A stretch of 64,000 nt of DNA from Aeromonas schubertii (GTDB lineage: Bacteria; Pseudomonadota; Gammaproteobacteria; Enterobacterales; Aeromonadaceae): the NCBI RefSeq assembly GCF_000820105.1, contig NZ_CDDB01000068.1, positions 124,001 to 188,000 of the forward strand, in the 5' to 3' direction. Positions 15,964-24,141 of the stretch are shown in pieces. The notes below the pieces were generated by a model. The model did not search any database, was not told the DNA's origin, and saw nothing but the letters and a program-made list of their open reading frames with translations. Both the position numbers and the translations under genes were made by a program. How positions within the stretch are numbered: position 1 is the stretch's first letter; each line of letters opens with the position of its first letter.

Positions 15964-16395
15964 TCAGACCAGGTTGCCATGAGGCATGGCTGTAGTAGGG
16001 GCATTTTTCGAACTGTTCAGACGTGCTTGCCAGTGCTTCATCAGCTCCAGAAATTGTGAGAAGTGATCACAGAAATCGTGCAGGCTTGTTTGAGTGAGCG
16101 CCAGGCTCCAATAAAGAATCAGGCTATTGGTTTTTGGCTCGATACCGAGACCAGGACCATGGCGTAACGGATTGAGCGCTTCAACAAGCAATTCATGCAT
16201 CAGGCTGCTATCCAGCGCTTCGTCCACCCCCGTGGATATGGTTCCAATCAAGGTGATGACCTCGTCACTGTCATAACGAAGAGCGATCTCTTCCTTTTCA
16301 TCTATGGTCAATTGGCAGAGGCCAGCTGAATCGAAGCGTGCGTCGGGGATACCTATGTGTTTGGCAAAATGAGCGAGCATATGTTGAGTTTGCAT
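15964..16395 (-). CDS. CesT-family class I chaperone for the adjacent effector
   Basis: A 143-residue acidic protein. Its pattern (AHFAKHIGIPDARFDSAGLCQLTIDEKEEIALRYDSD...VITLIGTI...ALNPLRHGPGLGIEPKTNSLILYWSLALTQTSLHDFCDHFSQFLELMKHW) fits CesT/Spa15-like dimeric effector chaperones well. These include the conserved beta strand pairs and the C-terminal helix carrying the phrase FSQFLELMKHW. The start is at 16395, after a GAGAGG site. GC is low, like the effector it precedes. It likely binds the N-terminus of that effector. Confidence 0.82.
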   Translation of the reverse strand: MQTQHMLAHFAKHIGIPDARFDSAGLCQLTIDEKEEIALRYDSDEVITLIGTISTGVDEALDSSLMHELLVEALNPLRHGPGLGIEPKTNSLILYWSLALTQTSLHDFCDHFSQFLELMKHWQARLNSSKNAPTTAMPHGNLV

Positions 16396-16546
16396 TCTAT
16401 TTCCTCTCAGATTATGTCCACTGCCGATGATGGACTTCCAGTTGCGATCCCGGCTTTGGTAATTGGTTACTCTCTTTAGAAAAGCACTCTGATGTTGGAG
16501 GCATGGGATGTGTGCTTTGGTGTGTCGTTCGGTTTCCGTTGAGTGA

Positions 16547-16927
16547 TTACCGCGTTGTTGTTGGATCTGTGATGGACGCCCGATCGAGCAGCAGACGTTG
16601 GCGGCGCACCAGTTCGGCCCACTGCTCGGCGCCGCTGTCGGGGGGGGCCAAGGCCGAGAGCCAGAGGGAGGCGCCGCTAAGCCAGGCCCGCAGCGGGATG
16701 CCGGCTCCCGCATCCGGTTGCAGTAAAGAAAGAAGACGCAGCAGGGTCTCTTGCCTATCCTGCCGGGCGAGGGGGCGGCACAGGCTGACTCTGGCCCGGC
16801 CCTGGCTCTGCTCCAGATAGAGGGTCTCGCCGGCCCGCGGCAGAGCGAGGCGCAGGGCCGCGGCCTGCCCCTTGGCCCCCATCAGCCTTAGCCAGAGCTC
16901 GGTCTGACGTTGCCATTGCAGATCCAT
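16547..16927 (-). CDS. ssaM: SsaM-like T3SS gatekeeper subunit
   Basis: A 126-residue protein starting MDLQWQRQTELWLRL. The pattern GETLYLEQSQGRARVSLCRPL...LLRLLSLLQPDAGAGIPLRAWLSGASLWLSALAPPDSGAEQWAELVRRQRLLL follows Salmonella SsaM (about 122 residues) from start to end as I remember it. SsaM forms a complex with SpiC/SsaB and SsaL that sets the order of translocator and effector export. The start overlaps the upstream stop (ATGA). In SPI-2 the next gene is ssaV; here a chaperone/effector pair intervenes. Confidence 0.78.
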   Translation of the reverse strand: MDLQWQRQTELWLRLMGAKGQAAALRLALPRAGETLYLEQSQGRARVSLCRPLARQDRQETLLRLLSLLQPDAGAGIPLRAWLSGASLWLSALAPPDSGAEQWAELVRRQRLLLDRASITDPTTTR

Positions 16928-17139
16928 CAGGACACCTCCCCCGGTACACACTTTGGAGCGTGTCGACAGCGGGTCACGTCGCTCTCATAGGCTGGGGTCA
17001 GGCGGGCTTGCAACTCGCGCAATTGCGCCAGCATCGGCTCTCCCCGGCGTGCCCGTCTGGCCAGTTGCTCGAACTCCTGATGCAGGGTGAGGGGGGAAGA
17101 AGGGGGGGGGACTCTGCCCTGGGCATCTTGATGGTTCAT
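16927..17139 (-). CDS. Small T3SS-island protein, unknown
   Basis: A 70-residue protein starting MNHQDAQGRV, with a GGAG site before it. It has a Pro/Ser-rich N-terminus and one amphipathic helix (LTLHQEFEQLARRARRGEPMLAQLRELQARLTP). It is the first gene of the unit driven from box D and is coupled to ssaM. The place is like that of small, poorly characterised SPI-2 genes next to ssaL/ssaM. I cannot assign a function. Confidence 0.6.
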   Translation of the reverse strand: MNHQDAQGRVPPPSSPLTLHQEFEQLARRARRGEPMLAQLRELQARLTPAYESDVTRCRHAPKCVPGEVS

Positions 17140-17197
17140 AGGGACTCCGCAGATCGGCGATTGAGTCACAGTATGAGGAGGAGTCTGTCTTGCGGGG

Positions 17198-17215
17198 ATA
17201 GGGTGAAGACCTGAA
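17198..17215 (-). promoter_or_regulatory. SsrB-type box D, upstream of the ssaM unit
   Basis: A perfect minus-strand TTCAGGTCTTCACCCTAT, 58 bp before the 70-residue gene. It is back to back with box E, 17 bp apart, forming a divergent control region. Confidence 0.78.
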
Positions 17216-17232
17216 GTGAGTGGACGCTTTGG

Positions 17233-17250
17233 TTCAGGTCTTCACCCTAT
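17233..17250 (+). promoter_or_regulatory. SsrB-type box E, upstream of sctR-S-T-U
   Basis: A perfect plus-strand TTCAGGTCTTCACCCTAT, 56 bp before the sctR ATG. Boxes D and E point away from each other and are the only pair of this kind in the island. Confidence 0.78.
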
Positions 17251-17306
17251 GGGGGAGAGGGGATGCGGGGATCACAATGGGGTCATACCCTGGCGGAGAA
17301 CCCATC

Positions 17307-17954
17307 ATGTCCCTGACAGAACAACCTGCCGAGCTGATTGCCCTGCTGGCCACCCTCTCCCTGCTGCCCCTGCTGGTGGTGATGGGAACCTCGTTTCTCA
17401 AACTCTCTGTGGTGTTTGCTTTGCTGCGCAATGCCCTCGGGATCCAGCAGATCCCCCCCAATATCGCCCTCTACGGTCTGGCGCTGATCCTGACCCTGTT
17501 TATCATGACGCCGGTGGGGACGGCGGTGCAGGAGCGGGTGGCGGCCTCGCCGGCCGAGCCCGGGGCCGGGTTGCTGACGCGCCTCTCCGACAACACCCTG
17601 GACCCTTATCGCCACTTTCTGCGCCAGCATACGGCCCCGGCCCAGTTGCGTTTCTTTCGCGATGCGGCTCGCAAGAGCTGGCCTGACAGCATACGGGAGA
17701 AGGTCAGTGATGACTCACTGCTGCTTCTGATGCCGGCCTTCGCCGTGAGCCAGCTTATCGAGGCATTCAAGATTGGCTTGCTGCTCTTTCTCCCCTTCAT
17801 CGCCATCGATCTCATCGTCTCCAACGTGCTGCTCGCCATGGGGATGATGATGGTCTCACCCATGACCATCTCCATGCCCTTCAAGCTGCTGGTGTTCGTG
17901 CTGGTGGGAGGGTGGGACCGACTGCTCGGCCAACTGCTGCTCTCATACCACTGA
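17307..17954 (+). CDS. sctR: SctR (SsaR/FliP family) export apparatus protein
   Basis: A 215-residue membrane protein, equal in length to SsaR. It has the FliP-family signatures ATLSLLPLLVVMGTSFLKLSVV at the N-terminus and LLLFLPFIAIDLIVSNVLLAMGMMMVSP toward the end. Together with SctS and SctT it builds the helical export gate. The ATG at 17307, with GGAG in front, is favoured over in-frame ATGs at 17220 and 17277 because of length; the first of these would also lie upstream of box E. Confidence 0.95.
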   Translation: MSLTEQPAELIALLATLSLLPLLVVMGTSFLKLSVVFALLRNALGIQQIPPNIALYGLALILTLFIMTPVGTAVQERVAASPAEPGAGLLTRLSDNTLDPYRHFLRQHTAPAQLRFFRDAARKSWPDSIREKVSDDSLLLLMPAFAVSQLIEAFKIGLLLFLPFIAIDLIVSNVLLAMGMMMVSPMTISMPFKLLVFVLVGGWDRLLGQLLLSYH

Positions 17955-17964
17955 GGAGGTCATC

Positions 17965-18234
17965 ATGGGTGAGGCGCAAATCGTTCAACTGGCCGGCGAG
18001 CTGCTCTGGCTGGTGCTGGTGTTGTCACTGCCTGTGGTGCTGGTGGCCTCCCTGGTCGGCATCCTGGTTGGCCTGGTGCAGGCACTGACCCAGATCCAGG
18101 ATCAGACCGTCGCCTTCGTCATCAAGCTGGTGTGTGCCTGCATCACCCTGGCCCTGACCCATCACTGGATGGGGGAGGCACTGCTTGGGTATGCGGCAAG
18201 AACCCTGGATCTGATTGGCCAGATGGGGAGCTAG
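17965..18234 (+). CDS. sctS: SctS (SsaS/FliQ family) export apparatus protein
   Basis: An 89-residue protein with two membrane helices and the FliQ-family stretch LSLPVVLVASLVGILVGLVQALTQIQDQTVAF. It lies 10 bp after sctR with a GAGGAGG site, in the invariant order R-S-T-U. Confidence 0.95.
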   Translation: MGEAQIVQLAGELLWLVLVLSLPVVLVASLVGILVGLVQALTQIQDQTVAFVIKLVCACITLALTHHWMGEALLGYAARTLDLIGQMGS

Positions 18235-18235
18235 C

Positions 18236-19015
18236 ATGGAAGAGCTCAATCACTGGTGGCCGCTGCTCGGGGTGGCCATGATGCGCCCGCTCGGGGCCAT
18301 GCTGATTCTCCCCCTGTTTGGCCCTGCCATGCTGGGGGGAACCTTGATCCGCAACGCCCTGGCCCTGATGGCGACCCTGCCGGTGCTGCCCCTGCTCTCG
18401 ACCCTGGTGCTGCCCAATCCGCTGCAGGCTCCTGTGCACTATGCCCTGGTGCTGGCGGCAGAGCTCGGCATCGGCGTGATGCTGGGGTTCTCTGCGGCCA
18501 TCCCGCTCTGGGCACTGGATATGGCCGGTTTTGTCATCGACACCATGCGCGGGGCCTCCATGGCCGGTGTCTTCAACCCTCTGCTGGGGGGTCAGTCCTC
18601 CCCCATGGGTTCTCTGTTCTCCCAGTTGGCGGGAGTGCTCTTCATGGTGTTGGGCGGCTTTCATGCCCTGCTCAGCGCCCTGTTTGCGTCTTATACGTGC
18701 CTGCAACCGGGTCAGGGATGGCACTGGAGCAGCGGTTTCTTGCCCCTGCTCGAGCAGTTGTGGCACCAGCTCTACACCCTGGCTCTGGGCTTTGCCATGC
18801 CGGCCATGGTGATGATGGTGCTCATCGATCTGGCCCTGGGTCTTATCAACCGCTCGGTTCAGCAGCTCAACGTCTTCACCCTCTCCATGCCTATCAAGAG
18901 TGCCATGGTATTGCTGATGCTGATCATGGCGCTCCCTTTCGCCCTCTCGGGGGTGCTGGATCACTTCATACAGTTTGACGGTGGCCTGATCTTGCAACTG
19001 GGAGCACGGCCATGA
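18236..19015 (+). CDS. sctT: SctT (SsaT/FliR family) export apparatus protein
   Basis: A 259-residue polytopic membrane protein with FliR-family motifs (MMRPLGAMLILPLFGPAMLGG..., AELGIGVMLGFSAAIPLWALDMAGFVIDT..., and NVFTLSMPIKSAM). It begins one base after the sctS stop and overlaps sctU by 4 bp. It completes the inner-membrane gate with SctR and SctS. Confidence 0.95.
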   Translation: MEELNHWWPLLGVAMMRPLGAMLILPLFGPAMLGGTLIRNALALMATLPVLPLLSTLVLPNPLQAPVHYALVLAAELGIGVMLGFSAAIPLWALDMAGFVIDTMRGASMAGVFNPLLGGQSSPMGSLFSQLAGVLFMVLGGFHALLSALFASYTCLQPGQGWHWSSGFLPLLEQLWHQLYTLALGFAMPAMVMMVLIDLALGLINRSVQQLNVFTLSMPIKSAMVLLMLIMALPFALSGVLDHFIQFDGGLILQLGARP

Positions 19016-20067
19016 GTGAAAAGACCGAACAGCCCACCGCCAAGCGGATCCGCGATGCCCGTGAGGAGGGGCAGGTCGCCAAGAGCCAGGAGATCAACGC
19101 CCTGGTCCAGCTCGCGGTCATCCTGCTCTGGATGGTGGCCGAGGGGCCCATGCTCTATCAGGCGTTCGGGGATCTCATCGTCTCGACGGTGGGGGTGGTC
19201 AATCTCTCTCTCTCCTCGGCCATGAGCGTGCTGGTGGGCAAGTTGGCCACGCTGGTGGTGCGCTTCGTCTTTGGACTGGCCGACCTGCTGGCGGTGTTGT
19301 TGATCCTGACCGGTCTGGTGCAGAGTGGTTTTCTGTTTGCTCCCAAGGCGATTCAGCCCTCCGGGCAGCGCATCAATCCCCTGTCCAATGCCAAGCAGAT
19401 GGTGTCTGTGGTCAAGCTCTTTGAACTTGGCAAGATGCTGCTCAAGATGGGGATCCTGGCGCTGACCTTCAGCTACCTTATCGAGCGTTACGCCGCCTCC
19501 TTTACCCATCTCTCCCAGGCCAGCGTGGTGGCCGGCATCCTGGTCTGCAGCAAGATGGCCCAGTGGATGTGGGCCATCTTGCTGATCCTGACCGCCCTCT
19601 TTGCCGTCGCCGATTACGCCATGCAGCATCATCAGTTGCGCAAGCAGCTGATGATGTCGAAAGAGGATATCAAGCAGGAGTTCAAAAATGCCGAGGGGAG
19701 CCCAGAGATCAAGCAGCGGCGTCGTGAGCTCCATCGCGAGGTGCAAAGCGGCAGCCTGGCCGAGAAGGTGGCCGATGCCTCAGTGGTGGTGCGCAACCCG
19801 ACCCATATCGCCGTCTGCCTGCGCTATTGCGAAGGGGAGACACCCCTCCCCAGAGTCCTCGAATATGGTCGTGACGAGCGTGCCCTGCACATAGTGGCGC
19901 TGGCCGAGGCGCGTGGCATTCCCGTGGTGGAAAACATTCCGCTCGCCAGGGCGCTGGTGGCCGCCACCCAACCGGGCGACTTCATTCCCGAGGAGCTCTT
20001 TGTGGCGGTGGCCCAGGTGCTGCGGCTGTTGCGGGAAGAGAGTGAGGAGGAAGGCGATGAGGAGTAG
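19012..20067 (+). CDS. sctU: SctU (SsaU/FlhB family) autoproteolytic switch protein
   Basis: A 351-residue protein with four membrane helices in the first ~210 residues and a cytoplasmic domain bearing the self-cleavage motif NPTH at about 262-265 (VVVRNPTHIAVCLRY). Cleavage between N and P sets the switch from early to later substrates. The starting KTEQPTAKRIRDAREEGQVAKS is typical of the family. The 3' end overlaps the transglycosylase gene by 11 bp. Confidence 0.96.
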   Translation: MSEKTEQPTAKRIRDAREEGQVAKSQEINALVQLAVILLWMVAEGPMLYQAFGDLIVSTVGVVNLSLSSAMSVLVGKLATLVVRFVFGLADLLAVLLILTGLVQSGFLFAPKAIQPSGQRINPLSNAKQMVSVVKLFELGKMLLKMGILALTFSYLIERYAASFTHLSQASVVAGILVCSKMAQWMWAILLILTALFAVADYAMQHHQLRKQLMMSKEDIKQEFKNAEGSPEIKQRRRELHREVQSGSLAEKVADASVVVRNPTHIAVCLRYCEGETPLPRVLEYGRDERALHIVALAEARGIPVVENIPLARALVAATQPGDFIPEELFVAVAQVLRLLREESEEEGDEE

Positions 20068-20698
20068 GGTGTGCTGGTTGCTGCTCTGCCTGCTGGCGGG
20101 CTCTCTTTGCGCCGAGCCCCTGCGCTGGGTCCGGGTTCCTGCCGATGGTCGCATCCCCGAGGTCACGAAGGCGACGCCCGGGGCCTCGGTGCCGGCCGGG
20201 GATCCGGCCCGGTACAAGGCGCTGATCGCCGAAGTGGCCGGCCAGCACCGGCTCGATCCCCTGCTGGTGCAGGCGGTGGTCGCCGTGGAGTCGGCCTACC
20301 GCCACGATGCGGTGTCGGAGAAGGGGGCCATCGGACTGATGCAACTGATGCCGGCCACGGCCGCTCGTTATGGCAAGCATGCCCTGACGGTGCCAAGAGA
20401 GAATCTGGAGGCCGGTGTCACCTATCTGGGGGAGCTGCTGCAGCGATTCGGTCGACTCGATCTTGCCCTGGCCGGTTACAATGCCGGTGAAGGGGCCGTC
20501 GATCGTTACGGGGGGCGCATTCCTCCCTATCCGGAGACCCAACGTTATGTTCAGAAGGTGCTCGATAACTACCGGAGCCTGAAACAGGGCTCTTCCGACG
20601 AGATACCGTCTGCCTCGACCCCTGCCCCTGGTCTCGGCGATATGGGACAATTATGGCGCCTCCTGACCGGAGGCTCGTCGAATGCAGCCAACCGATGA
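20057..20698 (+). CDS. T3SS-associated lytic transglycosylase (IagB/EtgA-like)
   Basis: A 213-residue secreted enzyme with a signal peptide (MRSRVCWLLLCLLAGSLC-A) and an SLT/goose-lysozyme-like domain. The catalytic Glu lies in VVAVESAYRHDAVSEKGAIGLMQLMPATAARYG (near residue 80), followed by ALAGYNAGEGAVDRYGG. Such enzymes open peptidoglycan for injectisome passage. It overlaps the end of sctU and is 10 bp from the sensor kinase, so it is probably cotranscribed with both. Confidence 0.9.
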   Translation: MRSRVCWLLLCLLAGSLCAEPLRWVRVPADGRIPEVTKATPGASVPAGDPARYKALIAEVAGQHRLDPLLVQAVVAVESAYRHDAVSEKGAIGLMQLMPATAARYGKHALTVPRENLEAGVTYLGELLQRFGRLDLALAGYNAGEGAVDRYGGRIPPYPETQRYVQKVLDNYRSLKQGSSDEIPSASTPAPGLGDMGQLWRLLTGGSSNAANR

Positions 20699-20708
20699 AG
20701 GAGCTACC

Positions 20709-23417
20709 ATGATCCGCCTGCCCTGGCGCACGTCACTCTCACTGCGCCTCGCCCTGACTCTCAGCGGTGTCATCGCCCTGTTTTGGCTACTCAGTACCAG
20801 CGTCGCCCTGTTGCTGGACTTCGAGCAGACCAAGGGAGCCTTGCAGCGGCAGCTCATCTCCCGGGTCGAGGAGAGTGTCTATGAGCTGAGCGTGGAGCTG
20901 CTGGATGTGGAGCGTGATGTGGCGACTCTGCTGCGAAGTTGGCAGGGATTGGGCGACCAGGGACCCAGGCCCGAGCACTATCTGGCTGCGCATTATATTG
21001 CCGATGGGGAGGGGGTGGTCGATGAGCGGGACCGAGTCCAGCGAGCCCTGGCCTTCGTCGAGGCTTATGGCAGCGGGGGGCTGGGGGATTTTGTCGATAC
21101 GTTCGTGCTGCTCGACGGCGGTGTGGTGCTCTCCAGTGCCAGCGGCCGGCCAACCGATACTCCTCGCCATCTGGCCCAGTTGAGGGCGCTGCGTCAACAG
21201 GCTCACAAGGGCACCATCTGGAGTGCCCCCTATCACAGCCGGGATGGGGATTGGCATGTGATTGCCGCCCGGCGTGATCCGGCGAGCGGAGCCCTGATCG
21301 GGGTCACCGTTCATCTTCCCCCCTCCTTTGGCACCGAGGAGCGGCGCTCGGATGAGGAGATCGTCTGGCTGGGGAGCGACGGCGCGGCTATCACCGCCTA
21401 TACCACCCACAATCTGGTGTCGCCTCAGGGGTGCCTCGGCCAGGATGGGGTCGACAGGGATGGCCGCTTCGCCATCTGTCGCGAGGTGATACCTGTGGGT
21501 TGGCAGATGCAGCTCTTTACCCCCAGCAGTCAGATCAGGGAGGCGGCCTTTGCCGCCCTGCATCGCCATCTGCCGGTCGCCCTGCTGCTGTTGGTTACCC
21601 TGGTGGGGCTGCTCTATCTGGTGCTGCAGCGAACCCTGGGACGCAGTCTGGATGGCGTGATGCGAAAGCTCAACCCCCATGTCCCTGTCTCCCTGCTCCC
21701 CCCCCTGGAGGTCGAGGGAGAAGATGAGTTGGGGCGCATCGCCCAGACCTACAACCGCTTGCTGGAGGCGGTCAAGGCACAGTATGCGGTGCTCGAGGCC
21801 AGGGTGGCGGAGCGCACGGCCGAACTGGAGTTGGCACGGCGTCAGGCCGAGCAGGCCAGTGCCAACAAGAGTGAGCATCTCAACAGCATCAGCCACGAGA
21901 TCCGAACGCCCCTCAACGGCATCATCGGTGCTCTGACCCTGCTCAGCCAGGGTGAGACCAGCGGCGAGCAGCGGGATCTGCTCGATACCGGTCTCAAGTG
22001 CTCCAGGCACTTGCTGGAGATCATCAATAACCTGCTCGACTTCTCGCGCATCGAATCCGGCCAGATGGTGGTGATGGCCGAGCCGCTCGATCCGTTGCCG
22101 CTTATCGATCAAGCCATGTTGACGGTCCAGCTGCCGGCCATGGAGAAGGGGCTGAGTCTGCACTGTCTGCTGGAGGCGAGTTTCCCCCGCCGGCTCAATA
22201 CGGATGGGCTGCGCCTGCGCCAGATCCTGATTAACCTGTTGGGCAACGGGGTCAAGTTCACCAGCGGGGGAGAGGTGCGCCTGCGCGGCTGGAGCGAGGG
22301 GGGCAAGGTCTGTTTTCGTGTCACCGACAGTGGCCCCGGGATCCCGACGGCACGCAGTGATGATGTCTTTACCCCCTTCCACCAGGTCGATAGCCACAAG
22401 GCGGGGAGTGGGCTGGGACTGCCCATCGCCCGCAGTCTGGCTCGTCTGCTCGGCGGGGATCTCTTTCTCGAGCCGGTACCCCGTGGAGCCAGTTTCCGCC
22501 TCGAGTTACCCTTGGGGGAGGGGGCGCTGGCCGAGCGGGAAACCCGGGGCCCCATCATAGCCCCGGCCATCCTGCATGCTCAGCTGCTCGCCTGGGGCTA
22601 TGAGCCCGAGACGGGAGAGAATCCCGAGCTGGAGGGGAGGGAGCTGTGCTACCTGCCGGAGCGGTTGCACCACTGTCTGGAGGGGCGACCCCTCGACAAT
22701 CTGCTCGAAGAGCAGATGCCCACCTCCCCCTGGTCACTGCAGATCCTGCTGGTCGACGACGTGGAAACCAACCGGGACATAGTGGGGCGCATGCTGCGTC
22801 AACAAGGTCACCAGGTCTATCTGGCAGCCAGCGGTGCCGATGCCCTGCTGCTGGGGCGTGAACATGTATTCGATCTGGTGCTGATGGATATGCGTATGCC
22901 AGGCCTTTCCGGTGAGGAGACATTGCACCTGTGGCGGGATGAGGGGAGCGGCATGCTGGATCCCGATTGTCCCGTCATGGCCCTGACGGCCAATGCCCAG
23001 CCGGGGGAGCGTCAGCGACTTCAGCAGGTGGGCTTTAACGAATATCTGACCAAACCCGTTACCCCCCTGATGCTGTCACAGGCGTTGGAGTTTGCCGCCG
23101 ATCTGCAGTTGGAGCGAGGGGTCGAGCTCGCCTTTAACCAGGGGGGGGCGGTACTGGGCGAGGATCCGCAGCTGCGCGAGCGTCTGGCGGCGGATCTCGA
23201 GACTCACTTAGTCTCGCTGGAGGAGGCCCTGGCGAGGGGAGAGGAGCAGACGGTACGCCATCTGCTTCATACCCTCAAGGGATTGGCCGGACAGGGGGGG
23301 CTGAGCCTGGTGCACGAGGCGTGCCGCCACTGGGAGGAGTGCCTCGAGGAGGGGAGTGAGGTTCCCCCCCTTGCCTTGAACGATCTGCGCCGTCTGGTGC
23401 GGGGGGAGCTGGGTTAG
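20709..23417 (+). CDS. ssrA: SsrA-like hybrid sensor histidine kinase
   Basis: A 902-residue tripartite kinase. Membrane helices at ~15-37 and ~288-308 flank a ~250-residue periplasmic sensor, followed by a HAMP region. The kinase core has phospho-His396 in SHEIRTPLNG and an ATPase domain with DSGPGIP and GSGLGLPIARSL. A receiver follows, with DD at 683-684 and Asp727 in LMDMRMPG, then an HPt domain with His854 in LHTLKGLAG. This is the layout of Salmonella SsrA (about 920 residues). It is last in the sctR operon and its stop overlaps that of the convergent ssrB-like gene. Confidence 0.9.
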   Translation: MIRLPWRTSLSLRLALTLSGVIALFWLLSTSVALLLDFEQTKGALQRQLISRVEESVYELSVELLDVERDVATLLRSWQGLGDQGPRPEHYLAAHYIADGEGVVDERDRVQRALAFVEAYGSGGLGDFVDTFVLLDGGVVLSSASGRPTDTPRHLAQLRALRQQAHKGTIWSAPYHSRDGDWHVIAARRDPASGALIGVTVHLPPSFGTEERRSDEEIVWLGSDGAAITAYTTHNLVSPQGCLGQDGVDRDGRFAICREVIPVGWQMQLFTPSSQIREAAFAALHRHLPVALLLLVTLVGLLYLVLQRTLGRSLDGVMRKLNPHVPVSLLPPLEVEGEDELGRIAQTYNRLLEAVKAQYAVLEARVAERTAELELARRQAEQASANKSEHLNSISHEIRTPLNGIIGALTLLSQGETSGEQRDLLDTGLKCSRHLLEIINNLLDFSRIESGQMVVMAEPLDPLPLIDQAMLTVQLPAMEKGLSLHCLLEASFPRRLNTDGLRLRQILINLLGNGVKFTSGGEVRLRGWSEGGKVCFRVTDSGPGIPTARSDDVFTPFHQVDSHKAGSGLGLPIARSLARLLGGDLFLEPVPRGASFRLELPLGEGALAERETRGPIIAPAILHAQLLAWGYEPETGENPELEGRELCYLPERLHHCLEGRPLDNLLEEQMPTSPWSLQILLVDDVETNRDIVGRMLRQQGHQVYLAASGADALLLGREHVFDLVLMDMRMPGLSGEETLHLWRDEGSGMLDPDCPVMALTANAQPGERQRLQQVGFNEYLTKPVTPLMLSQALEFAADLQLERGVELAFNQGGAVLGEDPQLRERLAADLETHLVSLEEALARGEEQTVRHLLHTLKGLAGQGGLSLVHEACRHWEECLEEGSEVPPLALNDLRRLVRGELG

Positions 23418-24058
23418 AACTCCAGCAACCCCAGCCGCCGGGCCCAGTTACTCAGCTCGGCGGCGTTGTGGGCATCGAGCTTGCGCATCAGATTGAGGCG
23501 GTGGGTCTCTACGGTTTTGAGGCTGATGGAGAGCAGCTCGGCAATGTCGCGGTTGCGCTTTCCTTCTGCCACCAGCTTGAGGATCTGCCGTTCACGCAGG
23601 GTGAGAGGCGTCTCGGCGCCACCGCTCTGGGCGCTCTCCAGCGTCTCCAGCTTGAGGGCCGGATCGACGAAGCGCTTGCCGATGGCGGCGTGCTGCAGGG
23701 CGGCGAGCAGGGTCTGTTGCGGGCTCTGTTTCAACACATAGGCAAGCGCCCCTGCGGCGAGCGCCTCCCGTCCCCGACGCTCTTCGCTGGAGGCGGTGAC
23801 CACCACGATCCGCAGCGATTCCCAGCGACGTCTGAGCTGGTGGATCACATCGATCCCGTCCATGCCGGGCAGGCCAAGATCCAGCAGAACCATGTCCGGT
23901 GTCAGCCTTTGGCAGGCCTCGTAGACGGCCAGCCCGTCGCTGACGGCGCCCACCACGTCGTAACGGGGCTGATTGGCCAACAGGTTGCGAATGCCATCGA
24001 TTAACAGAGCATGGTCTTCGACGATCAGGACTCTCAGGGGAGAGGTGGAAAGGCTCAT
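23414..24058 (-). CDS. ssrB: SsrB-like NarL/LuxR-family response regulator
   Basis: A 214-residue protein. The receiver has acidic residues in LIVEDHALL and phospho-acceptor Asp60 (MVLLDLGLPGMDGIDVI). The C-terminal HTH is LTLRERQILKLVAEGKRNRDIAELLSISLKTVETHR, then MRKLDAHNAAELSNWARRLGLLEF. It matches Salmonella SsrB throughout as I remember it, including ISIKTVETHR and the ARR-x2-L-x-E ending. It is the likely binder of the five 18-bp boxes. Unlike Salmonella, where ssrA and ssrB are in tandem, it converges on ssrA with a 4-bp overlap. Confidence 0.9.
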   Translation of the reverse strand: MSLSTSPLRVLIVEDHALLIDGIRNLLANQPRYDVVGAVSDGLAVYEACQRLTPDMVLLDLGLPGMDGIDVIHQLRRRWESLRIVVVTASSEERRGREALAAGALAYVLKQSPQQTLLAALQHAAIGKRFVDPALKLETLESAQSGGAETPLTLRERQILKLVAEGKRNRDIAELLSISLKTVETHRLNLMRKLDAHNAAELSNWARRLGLLEF

Positions 24059-24141
24059 GCTGACTCCCAATAATTCAACGGCTTCTAATTATATTCATCC
24101 GGCCACTACGAGGCTATGCGCTCCCCCTCATATGGACTCTC

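Noticed and set aside
16396-16546. A sixth SsrB box in the gap before the low-GC chaperone
   Set aside because: Only partial ACC-containing matches (for example around GGTAATTGGTTAC) are present, without the TTCAGGT heptamer. The gap appears to hold no promoter element I can support.
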